Shown here: positions 8,343 through 16,697 of the stretch, in pieces | Position numbering within the stretch: the first letter of the stretch is position 1 | Layout: each line of letters begins with the position of its first letter | DNA from: Streptomyces klenkii | GTDB lineage: Bacteria > Actinomycetota > Actinomycetes > Streptomycetales > Streptomycetaceae | DNA length: 64,000 bases | Reading direction: 5' to 3' | Assembly: GCF_003626645.1 (NCBI RefSeq) | Contig: NZ_RBAM01000003.1 | Span: forward strand, 1-64,000 | Made by a program: the position numbers and the translations under genes | Notes under the pieces: model-generated | The model's input: only the letters and a program-made list of their open reading frames with translations | The model's database searches: none | Told to the model about the DNA's origin: nothing

Positions 8343-9149
8343 ATGCTCGATGAACATCGCTCAGGACGCCTCACCGCGTGGGGAAATGCCCTTATTGCGG
8401 GTTTTGCCGCACCTGATGACGCCGCGCACCACATCACCGGAGATGACGTCGTCCACCGCGTCATGGGCCTTCCCGGTGAATCCGGGCCCGTCGGCCTGAC
8501 GCTCGCGCTCGGCCGGCTTCGGGCCCTCGGGGCCACGGGGCTGCGCCTCGCGCTGCCCGCGCCCGGGCACCCGCTGGGCCTGAGCGGCCCGCCGGAGTTC
8601 AACGCCCGCGCCCTGGAGGCCGGGGAGGCGGTCGTCGCCACGGGGGCCGCGCTGGGGCTCGTGCCGGAGGTGTACGAGGCCGGGCCGGAGGGCGACGTGC
8701 ACGTCGAGGTGCTCTGGCACTGCCTGCCCGCGCGGGACGCGCACCCGGCGGACGTGCCCTCGCTCGGAGAGGCCGAGCGGGAGCTCGCGGAGGCACTGCG
8801 GGACGCCACGGAGGTGCTCACCCGGCTGGACGTGGCGGGCTCGGGGCCCGTGGCGCAGGCGGCACTGGAGGCGTACCGGGCGCGCGCGGAGCGCGGGAGC
8901 GAGGTGCTGGCCCCGGGGTATCCGCCGCGGGCGGTGCGGGTGCTGGAGCTGGCGCAGCGCGTGGGGGCGCTGATCGCGATCGCCCACGCGCCGGGGGACG
9001 GCGGCGGCCGCGAGCACGGGGCCGCGGTGAGCGCGTCGGAGATAGCGGCACGGGCGCAGGCGCTGCGGCCGGTGGAGCGGACGGCGCGGCGGGCCCAGGT
9101 GGCCGCGTACAACGCGATCGTCGAGGAGCGGGCCCGCAGACGGCACTGA
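8343..9149 (+). CDS. Conserved-looking protein of unknown function
   Basis: A 268-residue protein with strong coding bias that I do not recognise. It has no signal peptide or membrane segment. It is rich in Ala, Glu and Arg, with a long helical C-terminal half (GEAERELAEALRDATEVLTRL, then SASEIAARAQALRPVERTARRAQVAAYNAIVEERARRR split by short loops). The N-terminal half contains HHITGDDVVHRV and LRALGATGLRLALPAPGHP. No Shine-Dalgarno sequence precedes the ATG, but TAGGCT lies 7 bases upstream, as expected for a leaderless mRNA. It diverges from the ABC ATPase gene. Confidence 0.75.
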   Translation: MLDEHRSGRLTAWGNALIAGFAAPDDAAHHITGDDVVHRVMGLPGESGPVGLTLALGRLRALGATGLRLALPAPGHPLGLSGPPEFNARALEAGEAVVATGAALGLVPEVYEAGPEGDVHVEVLWHCLPARDAHPADVPSLGEAERELAEALRDATEVLTRLDVAGSGPVAQAALEAYRARAERGSEVLAPGYPPRAVRVLELAQRVGALIAIAHAPGDGGGREHGAAVSASEIAARAQALRPVERTARRAQVAAYNAIVEERARRRH

Positions 9150-9187
9150 GGCGGTGACCGCGGACGGGGGCGACGAGGGCGGGGCGC

Positions 9188-9227
9188 GGGAAGGCCCCGC
9201 GGTCCCTGAGGTCCGCGGGGCCTTCCC
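9188..9227. terminator. Bidirectional terminator between convergent genes
   Basis: A 15-bp perfect stem, GGGAAGGCCCCGCGG (9188-9202) with its complement at 9213-9227 and a 10-base loop. It sits between the stops of the 8343-9149 gene and the His-rich chaplin. Confidence 0.85.
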
Positions 9228-9242
9228 GTTGCGCCGGTACGG

Positions 9243-9668
9243 TCAGTCGTCGTCGTGGTCGCCGTGACCGCCGTGGTCACCGTGACCGCCCCAGCCGCCT
9301 TCGTGGCCGTGCTTGTCGTGGCCACCTCCGTGGCCGTGGCCGTGGAACTCGCGGTGGGCGTGGAACTCGTCCCAGCCCGGGGCGGCGTTGACGCAGGTGT
9401 TCCCGAAGGTCGGGTTGAGCAGGCCGATGATGTCGATGCTGTTGCCGCAGACGTTCAGCGGGATCTGGATCGGCACCTGGATGACGTTGCCGGAGACAAC
9501 GCCCGGCGAGCCCTTGGCGGCGCCGTTGGCGATGGCGCCTCCCGGGTGGTGGCGGTGCTGGAGCACCTGGCGGCCACCGTGGTCGTGCGCGGATGCGACG
9601 GCCGCGGTGGAACCGACGGCGAGCCCTGTGACCGCCAGAGCGAGGGCTGCTTTCTTGGCACTGTTCAT
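9243..9668 (-). CDS. Chaplin-family protein with a His/Gly-rich C-terminal extension
   Basis: A 141-residue secreted protein. The signal peptide (MNSAKKAALALAVTGLAVGS..AVASA) is followed by a His-rich linker and one chaplin domain of about 40 residues (GSPGVVSGNVIQVPIQIPL, CGNSIDIIGLLNPTFGNTC) with the two conserved Cys. Beyond it, where ordinary short chaplins end, is a 39-residue tail with 12 His plus many Gly and Asp. Chaplins assemble into amyloid-like surfactant films on aerial hyphae. The tail could bind metal, which is inferred. GGAAG stands 7 bases before the ATG. Adjacent to a second chaplin. Confidence 0.85.
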   Translation of the reverse strand: MNSAKKAALALAVTGLAVGSTAAVASAHDHGGRQVLQHRHHPGGAIANGAAKGSPGVVSGNVIQVPIQIPLNVCGNSIDIIGLLNPTFGNTCVNAAPGWDEFHAHREFHGHGHGGGHDKHGHEGGWGGHGDHGGHGDHDDD

Positions 9669-9797
9669 GGAGGGTCTTCCTTCTGCTGACGTTCTCAGCG
9701 GCCCCAGCCGCGGGGTCGCGTAGTGATGAACGCCAGCACACCGCCGACGGCACGGCCATCGGCGGTGTTGCCCTCGTTCGGACGATTGCTCGCCCAC

Positions 9798-9831
9798 GCC
9801 TGCCCGGCTATGCGGCGCACACCGGGCAGGC
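9798..9831 (-). terminator. Hairpin downstream of the short chaplin gene
   Basis: GCCTGCCCGG (9798-9807) pairs with CCGGGCAGGC (9822-9831). A second hairpin, ACACCGCCGA/TCGGCGGTGT, follows at 9738-9768. Together they separate the two chaplin transcription units. Confidence 0.6.
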
Positions 9832-9845
9832 GGAACGCACCGGGC

Positions 9846-10073
9846 TTACTTGTTGATGCAGAGGTTGCCGGCGGCCGGGTTGAGGAAGCCGACCACGTTG
9901 ATGGTGTTGCCGCAGACGTTCACGGGGACGTGCACGGGCACCTGGACGACGTTGCCCGCGACGACACCCGGGGAGTTGACCGCCTTGCCGTCGGCCTCGT
10001 GCGCGGAAGCAACACCCGCACCGGCGATGGCGAGACCGCCGGCGGCGATGGTGAGGACTGCGGCCTTCTTCAT
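9846..10073 (-). CDS. Short chaplin (ChpH-like, two-cysteine)
   Basis: A 75-residue precursor: Lys-rich start, signal peptide ending ASA, then a mature protein of about 50 residues made almost entirely of one chaplin domain (NSPGVVAGNVVQVPVHVPV, CGNTINVVGFLNPAAGNLC) ending INK. It belongs to the short chaplins, which self-assemble into amyloid fibrils at the air-water interface and help hyphae break surface tension. The two Cys make it ChpH-like. From memory, the equivalent S. coelicolor position holds chpE, which lacks Cys. GAAGAG lies upstream of the ATG. Confidence 0.92.
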   Translation of the reverse strand: MKKAAVLTIAAGGLAIAGAGVASAHEADGKAVNSPGVVAGNVVQVPVHVPVNVCGNTINVVGFLNPAAGNLCINK

Positions 10074-10201
10074 GTTCTTCACTCTTCTTATGACCTTCCT
10101 AGGGCGTTGCCACGGCCAGCCGCCGCGGTACGCCATGGAGAACGGGCTGCGGCCATTCGGGTTGCGGGGCCGGGGCGACAGCCACACGGTCGTATGAATC
10201 A

Positions 10202-10249
10202 CTGATCAGAATGCGACGTTCCGCTTTGCCGTCCGCCGCCTCTGATCAG
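10202..10249. promoter_or_regulatory. Two identical CTGATCAG palindromes upstream of the chaplin
   Basis: CTGATCAG occurs at 10202-10209 and 10242-10249, 40 bases apart. They lie between the response regulator stop codon (which the second copy overlaps) and the chaplin start. They could be an operator pair; each holds a TGATCA core. Confidence 0.4.
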
Positions 10250-10890
10250 GCTCCGATCCCATGTCGGACGGCCCACAGGGCCGCCTGCGTGCGGTCGGCG
10301 AGATCCAGCTTCATCAAAATGTTCGACACGTGGGTCTTGACGGTCTTCTCCGAGAGCACCAGCGCCCGCGCGATCTCCCGGTTGGACCGGCCGTCCGCGA
10401 TCAGCGCCAGCACCTCCCGCTCGCGCTCGGTCAGCGCGTTGCCCCGCCCGTGGCCGCCGCCGGGCTCGTCCTGCGACAGCAGCGCCCCGGCCACCTCGGG
10501 CTGGAGCAGGACGTGCCCGGCGTGCACCGAGCGGATCGCGCCCGCCAGGGCATCGGGGTCCACGTCCTTGTAGACGTAGCCCGCCGCGCCCGCGCGCAGG
10601 GCCGGGACGACCGTGCGCTGCTCGGTGAAGCTGGTGACGATCAGCACCCGCGCGGGGTTCTCCAGCTCCCGCAGCCGGCGCAGCGCCTCGATGCCGTCCA
10701 TGCCGGGCATCTTCACGTCCATGAGGACGACGTCCGGGCGCAGCTCCTCCGCGCGCTCGACGCCCTCGGCGCCGTCCGCGGCCTCCCCCACCACCTCGAT
10801 GTCGTCCTGGACCTCCAGGAAGGTGCGCAGGCCCCTGCGGACCACCTGGTGGTCGTCCACCAGCACCACGCGGATCACGTCCTCAGCCAC
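10246..10890 (-). CDS. NarL/FixJ-family response regulator
   Basis: A 214-residue protein with a receiver domain (VVLVDDHQVVRRGL; phospho-acceptor Asp in DVVLMDVKMPGMDG; Thr/Ser in VLIVTSF; Lys in YVYKDVDPD) and a C-terminal LuxR-type helix-turn-helix (LTEREREVLALIADGRSNREIA, followed by EKTVKTHVSNILMKL). It begins with GTG overlapping the histidine kinase stop by 8 bases, so it is coupled to that kinase. Targets are unknown. The adjacent chaplin gene lies immediately downstream but has its own upstream gap. Confidence 0.95.
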   Translation of the reverse strand: MAEDVIRVVLVDDHQVVRRGLRTFLEVQDDIEVVGEAADGAEGVERAEELRPDVVLMDVKMPGMDGIEALRRLRELENPARVLIVTSFTEQRTVVPALRAGAAGYVYKDVDPDALAGAIRSVHAGHVLLQPEVAGALLSQDEPGGGHGRGNALTEREREVLALIADGRSNREIARALVLSEKTVKTHVSNILMKLDLADRTQAALWAVRHGIGA

Positions 10891-12058
10891 CGGGCACCTC
10901 CATCTCGATCGCGGTGCCCAGGCCGGGCTCCGAGGTAACGGTCAGACTGCCGCCGACGCCGCTGGCACGGTCGCGCATGGACACCAGGCCCAGATGGCGC
11001 CCGGCCTTGCGGACCGCCTCGGGCTCGAAGCCGCAGCCGTCGTCGGCCACGCACAGGGCCGCGCCCTGCCCCGCCCGGGTGAGGGTGACCTGGACGCGGT
11101 CCGCCCCGGAGTGGCGCAGGGCGTTGTGCAGGGCCTCCTGGGCGACGCGCAGGAGCGCCTCCTCCTGGGCGGCCGGCAGGGCCCGTATGCCGTGGGAGGC
11201 GAAGGTGACCTTGGCGGTGTGGGCGCGGTCGAGGACCTGGACCTGGGTGCGCAGGGTGGCCACGAGGCCGTCCTCGTCGAGCCCTGCGGGCCGCAGTTCG
11301 ACGACCGCGGCGCGGAGCTCGTCGGTGGCCTCCGCGGCGAGCCTGGCGGCCTCGTGGAGCTCCTCCTTGGCGCGGGCCGGGTCGCGGTCGACGAGCGCGG
11401 CGGCGGCCTGGGCGGTCAGCCGCAGGGAGAAGAGCTTCTGGGCGACGGCGTCGTGCAGCTCGTGGGAGAGGCGGGCGCGCTCCTCGGCGATGGTCAGCTC
11501 GCGGCTGCGCTCGTAGAGGCGGGCGTTGGTGAGGGCGATGGCCGCGTGCTGGGCCAGCACGCTCAGCAGCTCCTGGTCCTCCGCGGTGAAGCCGCAGGTG
11601 GGCGCGTCCTCCAGGCCGCAGGGCGGCTCGCCGGCGCGGTCGGGCCGCTTCTTGTTGGCGAGGAAGAGGGCGCCGAGGATCTCGTCGCCGTCGGCGACCG
11701 GCATGCCGATGAAGTCGCGCATGTTGGGGTGGGCGGCCGGCCAGCCGCCGAAGCGGGGGTCCGCGCGGACGTCGGCGAGGCGCTCGGGGGTGGCCTGCTG
11801 GATCATCGCGGCGAGGACGCCGTGCTGGCGGGGCAGGGGGCCGATGGCCTTCCACTGCTCGTCGCTGACGCCGTCGACGACGAACTGGGCGAAGCCGCCG
11901 TGGTCGTCGGGGACGCCGAGGGCCGCGTACCGGGCGCCCAGCAGCTCCCGGGCGGAGACGACGATCGTCTTGAGGACGTCGTGCACCTGTAGGTGTCTGC
12001 TCATGGCGAGGAGTGCGGTGCTCACGGCGGTGAGGCCGGAGCGGTGGCCGGTGGTCAT
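10883..12058 (-). CDS. GAF-domain sensor histidine kinase (HisKA_3/NarX type)
   Basis: A 391-residue soluble kinase. An N-terminal GAF domain (about 20-185; ALGVPDDHGGFAQFVVDGVS, LGALFLANKK) is followed by a HisKA_3 dimerisation segment (ARLSHELHDAVAQKLFSLRL, phospho-accepting His in HELHD) and an HATPase_c domain (VAQEALHNALRHSGA, VADDGCGF, GLVSMRDRA). No membrane segment, so it senses a cytoplasmic or gas/redox-type signal, perhaps through GAF. Coupled to the downstream response regulator. The ATG at 12058 has TACCGT 6 bases upstream and no Shine-Dalgarno, hinting at a leaderless message. Confidence 0.93.
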   Translation of the reverse strand: MTTGHRSGLTAVSTALLAMSRHLQVHDVLKTIVVSARELLGARYAALGVPDDHGGFAQFVVDGVSDEQWKAIGPLPRQHGVLAAMIQQATPERLADVRADPRFGGWPAAHPNMRDFIGMPVADGDEILGALFLANKKRPDRAGEPPCGLEDAPTCGFTAEDQELLSVLAQHAAIALTNARLYERSRELTIAEERARLSHELHDAVAQKLFSLRLTAQAAAALVDRDPARAKEELHEAARLAAEATDELRAAVVELRPAGLDEDGLVATLRTQVQVLDRAHTAKVTFASHGIRALPAAQEEALLRVAQEALHNALRHSGADRVQVTLTRAGQGAALCVADDGCGFEPEAVRKAGRHLGLVSMRDRASGVGGSLTVTSEPGLGTAIEMEVPGG

Positions 12059-12239
12059 GAGATCACGGTACCGAGGGTCCCGGGCCGGCCGGATCGGGCC
12101 GCCGACGGCCGGGGGCTGGTTCCCAAGCCCTAGGCCGGTGGTCCTGCCGGCGGGCCGATGGTCCGGTGGTCCGGTGGTGCCCGCCGGTTCCGTACGAGGG
12201 GACGATTGCCCGCGACCAGGTAGCGGGCATGTTCTCGTC

Positions 12240-12938
12240 ATGTCTATACCAACCGAGTGGACGCCCACCCACGGCGATCCCTACCGGCCCGTGGCCTACC
12301 GCCCCGAGCGCATGCCCACCGCCGAGTCCCTCGCCCGTGCCGCGGAGCTGCGCGAGCGCATGGGGCGGCGCCGGACCGTACGGCAGTTCTCGCCGGACCC
12401 GGTGCCGGATCAGGTGGTGCGGGACGCGATCGCGTGCGCGGCCACCGCGCCCTCCGGGGCGCACCAGCAGCCGTGGACCTTCGTCCTGGTGAAGGACCCC
12501 GGGGTGCGGCGGCGCATCCGTGCGGCCGCGGAGGAAGAGGAGCAGCTGTCGTACGCGGGGCGGCTGGGCGAGGAGTGGCTGGAGGCGCTGCGGCCGCTGG
12601 GCACGGACGAGGTCAAGCCGCACCTGACGGACGCGCCGGCGCTGATCGTGGTCTTCCAGCAGCGGTACTGGCTGGGCGAGGGCGGGGAGAAGCGCAAGCA
12701 CTACTACGTGGACGAGTCGGTCGGCATCGCGGTCGGGATGCTGCTGTCGGCGCTGCACCTGTCGGGGCTGGCGGCGCTGGTGCACACGCCGAGCCCGATG
12801 CGGTTCCTGTCGGAGGCGCTGGGGCGGCCGGTGAACGAGAAGGCGTTCGCGGTGATCCCGGTCGGCTATCCGGCGGACGACTGCGAGGTGCCGGACCTGG
12901 TGCGCAAGAGCCTCGATCAGGTGCTCGTGGAGGTCTGA
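12240..12938 (+). CDS. Nitroreductase-family flavoprotein
   Basis: A 232-residue protein of the FMN-dependent nitroreductase fold. It has the arginine-rich FMN phosphate motif (RRRTVRQFSPDPVP), ACAATAPSGAHQQPWTFVLV, a mid-domain (APALIVVFQ) and SVGIAVGMLLSALHLSGLAALVHTPSPM. This arrangement resembles the iodotyrosine-deiodinase-like branch. It probably reduces a quinone, nitro or halogenated substrate with NAD(P)H; the substrate is unknown. The ATG at 12240 lacks an obvious ribosome site. It is divergent from the two-component genes, and the shared region is 181 bases. Confidence 0.88.
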   Translation: MSIPTEWTPTHGDPYRPVAYRPERMPTAESLARAAELRERMGRRRTVRQFSPDPVPDQVVRDAIACAATAPSGAHQQPWTFVLVKDPGVRRRIRAAAEEEEQLSYAGRLGEEWLEALRPLGTDEVKPHLTDAPALIVVFQQRYWLGEGGEKRKHYYVDESVGIAVGMLLSALHLSGLAALVHTPSPMRFLSEALGRPVNEKAFAVIPVGYPADDCEVPDLVRKSLDQVLVEV

Positions 12939-13300
12939 GCAGGGTACGGGCAGAGGCCCGGCTCGTACGGGCACGCTGCGTGCGGGACCGGTCGCACCGG
13001 GCGATGAGGGCGCTCGCCCGGTGTGACGCCGCACATAGGACGCACGTCACCTACGACCGCGCTTAGTGGAGAGATAAATCCGGCGTAAGCGGGTGGCAGA
13101 GGCCCTTTTGACCTTCCTGCCGGGCCTCCCCGCCAGCCCCTCGGCAACGAAGCCGGGTAGTACGTCACTCCTTTGCCGAACCTTTTTGCGGCCGCTAAGA
13201 ATTCTCACGTTGCACGGCGCCGTCGATCGAGACGCGGCGCTTTTTCGCGCCGATCCGGGCCACTGCGACTTGAAGCGATCAGAAGAGGTTCAGCACAATC
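12939..13300 (+). promoter_or_regulatory. Long structured leader upstream of the transglycosylase-like gene
   Basis: 362 bases without a gene. Several pairing segments are visible, including CGGCGC-TTTTTC-GCGCCG at 13235-13252 and GC-rich blocks at 13100-13170. Streptomyces genes for secreted cell-wall hydrolases often carry long leaders, some being c-di-AMP (ydaO) riboswitches, but I could not match the ydaO core by eye and leave the class open. Confidence 0.4.
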
Positions 13301-14008
13301 ATGCGCTCCCCCATCTCTGGCTATAGCCGCCTGACCAAGATCCAGAAGTTCACCACCGCGGGCATCGCCGCCGCGGGCGTCGCGGCCCTGACGTTCGCCG
13401 CGATACCGGACTCCTCGGACACCGGGACCAGCGCCCAGTCCATCGCCGTGAAGCCGGTCGCGTGGAGCGGGGAGGCCTTCGGCACCCAGGAGCAGCAGGA
13501 GCACCTCGGCAAGCAGGCCGAGACCGCTGCCAAGCAGGCGAAGGCCGAGGCCGAGGCCAAGAAGAAGGCGGACGCCGACGCGGCCGCCGCCAAGGCCAAG
13601 GCCGACAAGGAGCGCGCCGACAAGGAGGCCGCGAGCCGGTCCGCCGAGCGCAAGCCGGTCCAGGCCGCCCCGGCCCCGAAGACCTACGCCAACAACCTTG
13701 ACGGCTGGATCAAGGAAGCCCTGGACATCATGAAGGCCAAGGGCATCCCGGGCTCCTACAACGGCATCTACCGCAACATCATGCGGGAGTCGACGGGCAA
13801 CCCGAACGCCATCAACAACTGGGACTCGAACGCCGCCAAGGGCATCCCGTCCAAGGGCCTGCTCCAGGTGATCGACCCGACCTTCAAGGCGTACCACGTC
13901 GAGGGCACGTCCTGGAACATCTACGACCCGGTCGCCAACATCACCGCCGCCTGCAACTACGCGGCCAAGGTGTACGGCTCGATGGACAACGTGAACTCCG
14001 CCTACTAA
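13301..14008 (+). CDS. Secreted transglycosylase SLT-domain protein
   Basis: A 235-residue protein. The N-terminus (RLTKIQKFTTAGIAAAGVAALTFAA) is a signal or anchor segment. Next comes a low-complexity Ala/Lys/Glu coiled region (about residues 60-125), then an SLT-like domain: WIKEALDIMKAKG, IMRESTGNPNAINNWDSNAA with the catalytic Glu, SKGLLQVIDPTFKAY, and NITAACNYAAKVYGSMDN. It likely cleaves peptidoglycan glycan strands or hosts a lysozyme-like fold in cell-wall remodelling. The Lys-rich coil may span the wall. The long leader suggests RNA-level regulation. Confidence 0.9.
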   Translation: MRSPISGYSRLTKIQKFTTAGIAAAGVAALTFAAIPDSSDTGTSAQSIAVKPVAWSGEAFGTQEQQEHLGKQAETAAKQAKAEAEAKKKADADAAAAKAKADKERADKEAASRSAERKPVQAAPAPKTYANNLDGWIKEALDIMKAKGIPGSYNGIYRNIMRESTGNPNAINNWDSNAAKGIPSKGLLQVIDPTFKAYHVEGTSWNIYDPVANITAACNYAAKVYGSMDNVNSAY

Positions 14009-14028
14009 GAGCGTGAGCGCGGACACAA

Positions 14029-14070
14029 CGCCGAAGGGCGGCACCCGGTTGCGGGTGCCGCCCTTCGGCG
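14029..14070. terminator. Strong bidirectional terminator
   Basis: A 19-bp perfect stem (CGCCGAAGGGCGGCACCCG at 14029-14047; complement at 14052-14070) with a GTTG loop. It separates the convergent transglycosylase and FHA-ABC genes. Confidence 0.92.
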
Positions 14071-14087
14071 CGTACGGAAGCGTGCGA

Positions 14088-16697
14088 CTACTTGCGCATG
14101 ACCTCGGGCTCGTGACGGCGCAGCAAACGTGCGACCGCGAATCCGCAGGCGACGCCGATGACGATGAGGGCCACGATGTCGATGCCCCACTGGGTGGCGG
14201 TGTGCTCCCAGAGCGGGTCGAGCTTGGGGGGCCTGCTCTTGTCGAACGGGGCCATGACGTGGGAGAGGTCCAGCGTGGTGCCGGAGCCGGCGATGGCCCA
14301 GCGGGCCGGCATCAGCCAGGCGACCTGCTCGACGCCGGGTGAGTCGTAGATCTTGAACAGGATGCCGGTGAAGACGACCTGGACGATCGCGAACATCACC
14401 AGCAGCGGCATGGTCTTCTCGGCGGTCTTCACCAGTGCGGAGATGACGAGGCCGATCATCATGCAGGTGAAGCCCAGGGCGATGATCACCAGGCAGAGCT
14501 CGACGGCGGGCGCGGCCTTGAAGATCAGGCCGCTCTCCGGCAGCTTGCGGACGGAGAAGCCGATGGCGCAGATGAGGGCGCCCTGCACCGCGGTGATCAG
14601 GCCGAGGACGACCACCTTGGACATCAGGTAGGCGGAGCGGGAGAGGCCGACGGCCCGCTCCCGTTCGTAGATGACCCGTTCCTTGATCAGCTCACGGACG
14701 GAGTTGGCGGCTCCGGAGAAGCACATGCCGACCGCGAGGATCAGCATGATCGTGCCGGCGTCCTGGTTGAAGTGGCCCTTGGTCGCGGGGCCGAGCCCGA
14801 AGTCGGACGGGATCACGGTGCTCACGCCGCCGAGGACGGCCGGGAGGATCAGCATCAGCGCCATGAAGCCGCGGTCCGAGGCGATGACGGAGGCGTAGCG
14901 GCGCATCAGGGTCCACAGCTGGGAGCCCCAGCTCTGGGCCTTCGGCGGGCGCACCATCTGCGGCTGGACGTGGACGGACTGCGGGGCGACGGCGTCGATG
15001 TCGGCCGCGTACATCTGGTAGTGCTGCGAGCCGCGCCAGCGGCCCGACCAGTCGTAGTCGCGGTAGTTCTCGAAGGCCGAGAAGACGTCCGCCCAGGTCT
15101 CGTAGCCGAAGAAGTTGAGGGCTTCCTCGGGCGGGCCGAAGTAGGCGACGGAGCCGCCGGGGGCCATGACGAGCAGCTTGTCGCAGAGCGCCAGCTCGGC
15201 GACGGAGTGCGTGACCACGAGGACGGTGCGGCCGTCGTCGGCGAGGCCGCGCAGCAGCTGCATGACGTCGCGGTCCATGCCCGGGTCGAGGCCGGAGGTG
15301 GGCTCGTCGAGGAAGATCAGCGAGGGCTTGGTCAGCAGCTCCAGGGCGACCGAGACGCGCTTGCGCTGGCCGCCGGAGAGGGCGGTGACCTTCTTGTCCT
15401 TGTGGATGTCGAGCTTGAGCTCGCGCAGCACCTCGTCGATGCGGGCCTCGCGCTCGGAGGCCGCGGTGTCGCCGGGGAAGCGGAGCTTGGCGGCGTAGCG
15501 CAGCGCCTTCCGGACGGTGAGCTCCTTGTGCAGGATGTCGTCCTGCGGGACCAGACCGATGCGCTGGCGCAGCTCGGCGAACTGCTTGTACAGATTCCGG
15601 TTGTCGTAGAGGACGTCGCCCTGGTTGGCGGGCCGGTAGCCGGTGAGCGCCTTGAGCAGGGTGGACTTGCCGGAGCCCGAGGGGCCGATGACGGCGATGA
15701 GGGACTTCTCCGGGACGCCGAAGGAGACGTCCTTGAGGATCTGCTTGCCGCCCTCGACGGTGACCGTGAGGTGGCGCGCGGAGAAGGAGACGTCGCCGGT
15801 GTCGACGAACTCCTCCAGGCGGTCGCCGACCAGGCGGAAGGTGGAGTGACCGACGCCGACGATGTCGTTGGGGCCGATGACCTGCTGGCGGACCGGCTGG
15901 CCGTTGACGTAGGTGCCGTTGTGGCTGCCGAGGTCGACGATCTCGAACCGGCCGTCGCCGGTGGCGCGGAACTCGGCGTGGTGGCGGGAGACCTGGAGGT
16001 CGGAGACGACCAGCTCGTTCTCCAGGGCACGGCCGATGCGCATCGTGCCGCGGCCGACGGCCATCTGGTGGAAGCTCGTGGGGCTGCGGTCGCCGTAAAC
16101 GGGCGGGGCGCCGCCCTGCGAGGGCGTGCCGCCGTGCGCGGGGGGCTGGTGGCCGCCGGGGCCCGGCTGCTGGGGGACGTAGGCCTGCTGGGGCTGCTGC
16201 TGCCAGCCTCCCTGCTGCGGCTGCTGGTACTGCTGGGGCTGCTGCCCCGGCTGCTGCCAGGCGCCGGGCTGCTGGTGCTGAGGCGGCTGGTGCGGCGCCT
16301 GCTGCGGCGGGGCCTGCTGCTGCAACGGCGCGGCCATGGCCGTCTGCGCGCTGTAGAGGTCCGCGGCGGGGGCTCCGACTCCGGCGCCGGCGGCGCCCGC
16401 GCTGAGGTTCAGCCGCGGACCGTCCGTCGCGTTGCCCAGGTGCACCGTCGAGCCGGGGCCGATCTCCATGTGGTGGATCCGCTGGCCCTGCACGTACGTG
16501 CCGTTGGTGCTGCCGTGGTCCTCGATGACCCAACTGCGGCCCTCCCACCGTACGGTGGCGTGCCGCCACGAGACGCGCGCGTCTTGCAGCACCATGTCAC
16601 CCTGCGGATCCCGCCCGAGGGTGTAGGACCTGGACGGATCGAGCGTCCAGGTCTGTCCATTCAATTCCAGTACGAGTTCCGGCACTCCATGCCCCAC
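14088..16697 (-). CDS. FHA-domain ABC-2 type transporter (Rv1747-like fusion)
   Basis: An 869-residue fusion. It has an N-terminal FHA domain (LGRDPQGDMVLQDARVSWRH; STNGTYVQG), a Gln/Pro-rich linker of about 100 residues, and a second FHA domain (IGRALENELVVSDLQVSRHH; SHNGTYVNG). The ABC ATPase follows (Walker A GPSGSGKST, signature LSGGQRKR, Walker B LIFLDEPTSGLD) and then a C-terminal ABC-2 membrane domain with six hydrophobic segments. FHA domains bind phosphothreonine, so export is probably controlled by Ser/Thr kinases, as for mycobacterial Rv1747. The substrate is unknown. It starts with GTG at 16697 after GGGGGA. Confidence 0.94.
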   Translation of the reverse strand: MGHGVPELVLELNGQTWTLDPSRSYTLGRDPQGDMVLQDARVSWRHATVRWEGRSWVIEDHGSTNGTYVQGQRIHHMEIGPGSTVHLGNATDGPRLNLSAGAAGAGVGAPAADLYSAQTAMAAPLQQQAPPQQAPHQPPQHQQPGAWQQPGQQPQQYQQPQQGGWQQQPQQAYVPQQPGPGGHQPPAHGGTPSQGGAPPVYGDRSPTSFHQMAVGRGTMRIGRALENELVVSDLQVSRHHAEFRATGDGRFEIVDLGSHNGTYVNGQPVRQQVIGPNDIVGVGHSTFRLVGDRLEEFVDTGDVSFSARHLTVTVEGGKQILKDVSFGVPEKSLIAVIGPSGSGKSTLLKALTGYRPANQGDVLYDNRNLYKQFAELRQRIGLVPQDDILHKELTVRKALRYAAKLRFPGDTAASEREARIDEVLRELKLDIHKDKKVTALSGGQRKRVSVALELLTKPSLIFLDEPTSGLDPGMDRDVMQLLRGLADDGRTVLVVTHSVAELALCDKLLVMAPGGSVAYFGPPEEALNFFGYETWADVFSAFENYRDYDWSGRWRGSQHYQMYAADIDAVAPQSVHVQPQMVRPPKAQSWGSQLWTLMRRYASVIASDRGFMALMLILPAVLGGVSTVIPSDFGLGPATKGHFNQDAGTIMLILAVGMCFSGAANSVRELIKERVIYERERAVGLSRSAYLMSKVVVLGLITAVQGALICAIGFSVRKLPESGLIFKAAPAVELCLVIIALGFTCMMIGLVISALVKTAEKTMPLLVMFAIVQVVFTGILFKIYDSPGVEQVAWLMPARWAIAGSGTTLDLSHVMAPFDKSRPPKLDPLWEHTATQWGIDIVALIVIGVACGFAVARLLRRHEPEVMRK

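Noticed and set aside
7515..9149. Continuous 544-codon frame on the plus strand
   Set aside because: Its first 276 codons are antisense to the ABC ATPase gene. Only the part from 8343 has independent coding character and a plausible start.
9669..10245. Sigma-BldN type promoters for the chaplins
   Set aside because: I looked for CGTAAC with a properly spaced CGTTGA and found no convincing pair in either upstream region.
12939..13300. c-di-AMP (ydaO) riboswitch
   Set aside because: Gene context would fit, but the conserved core sequences could not be recognised, so only a structured leader is reported.
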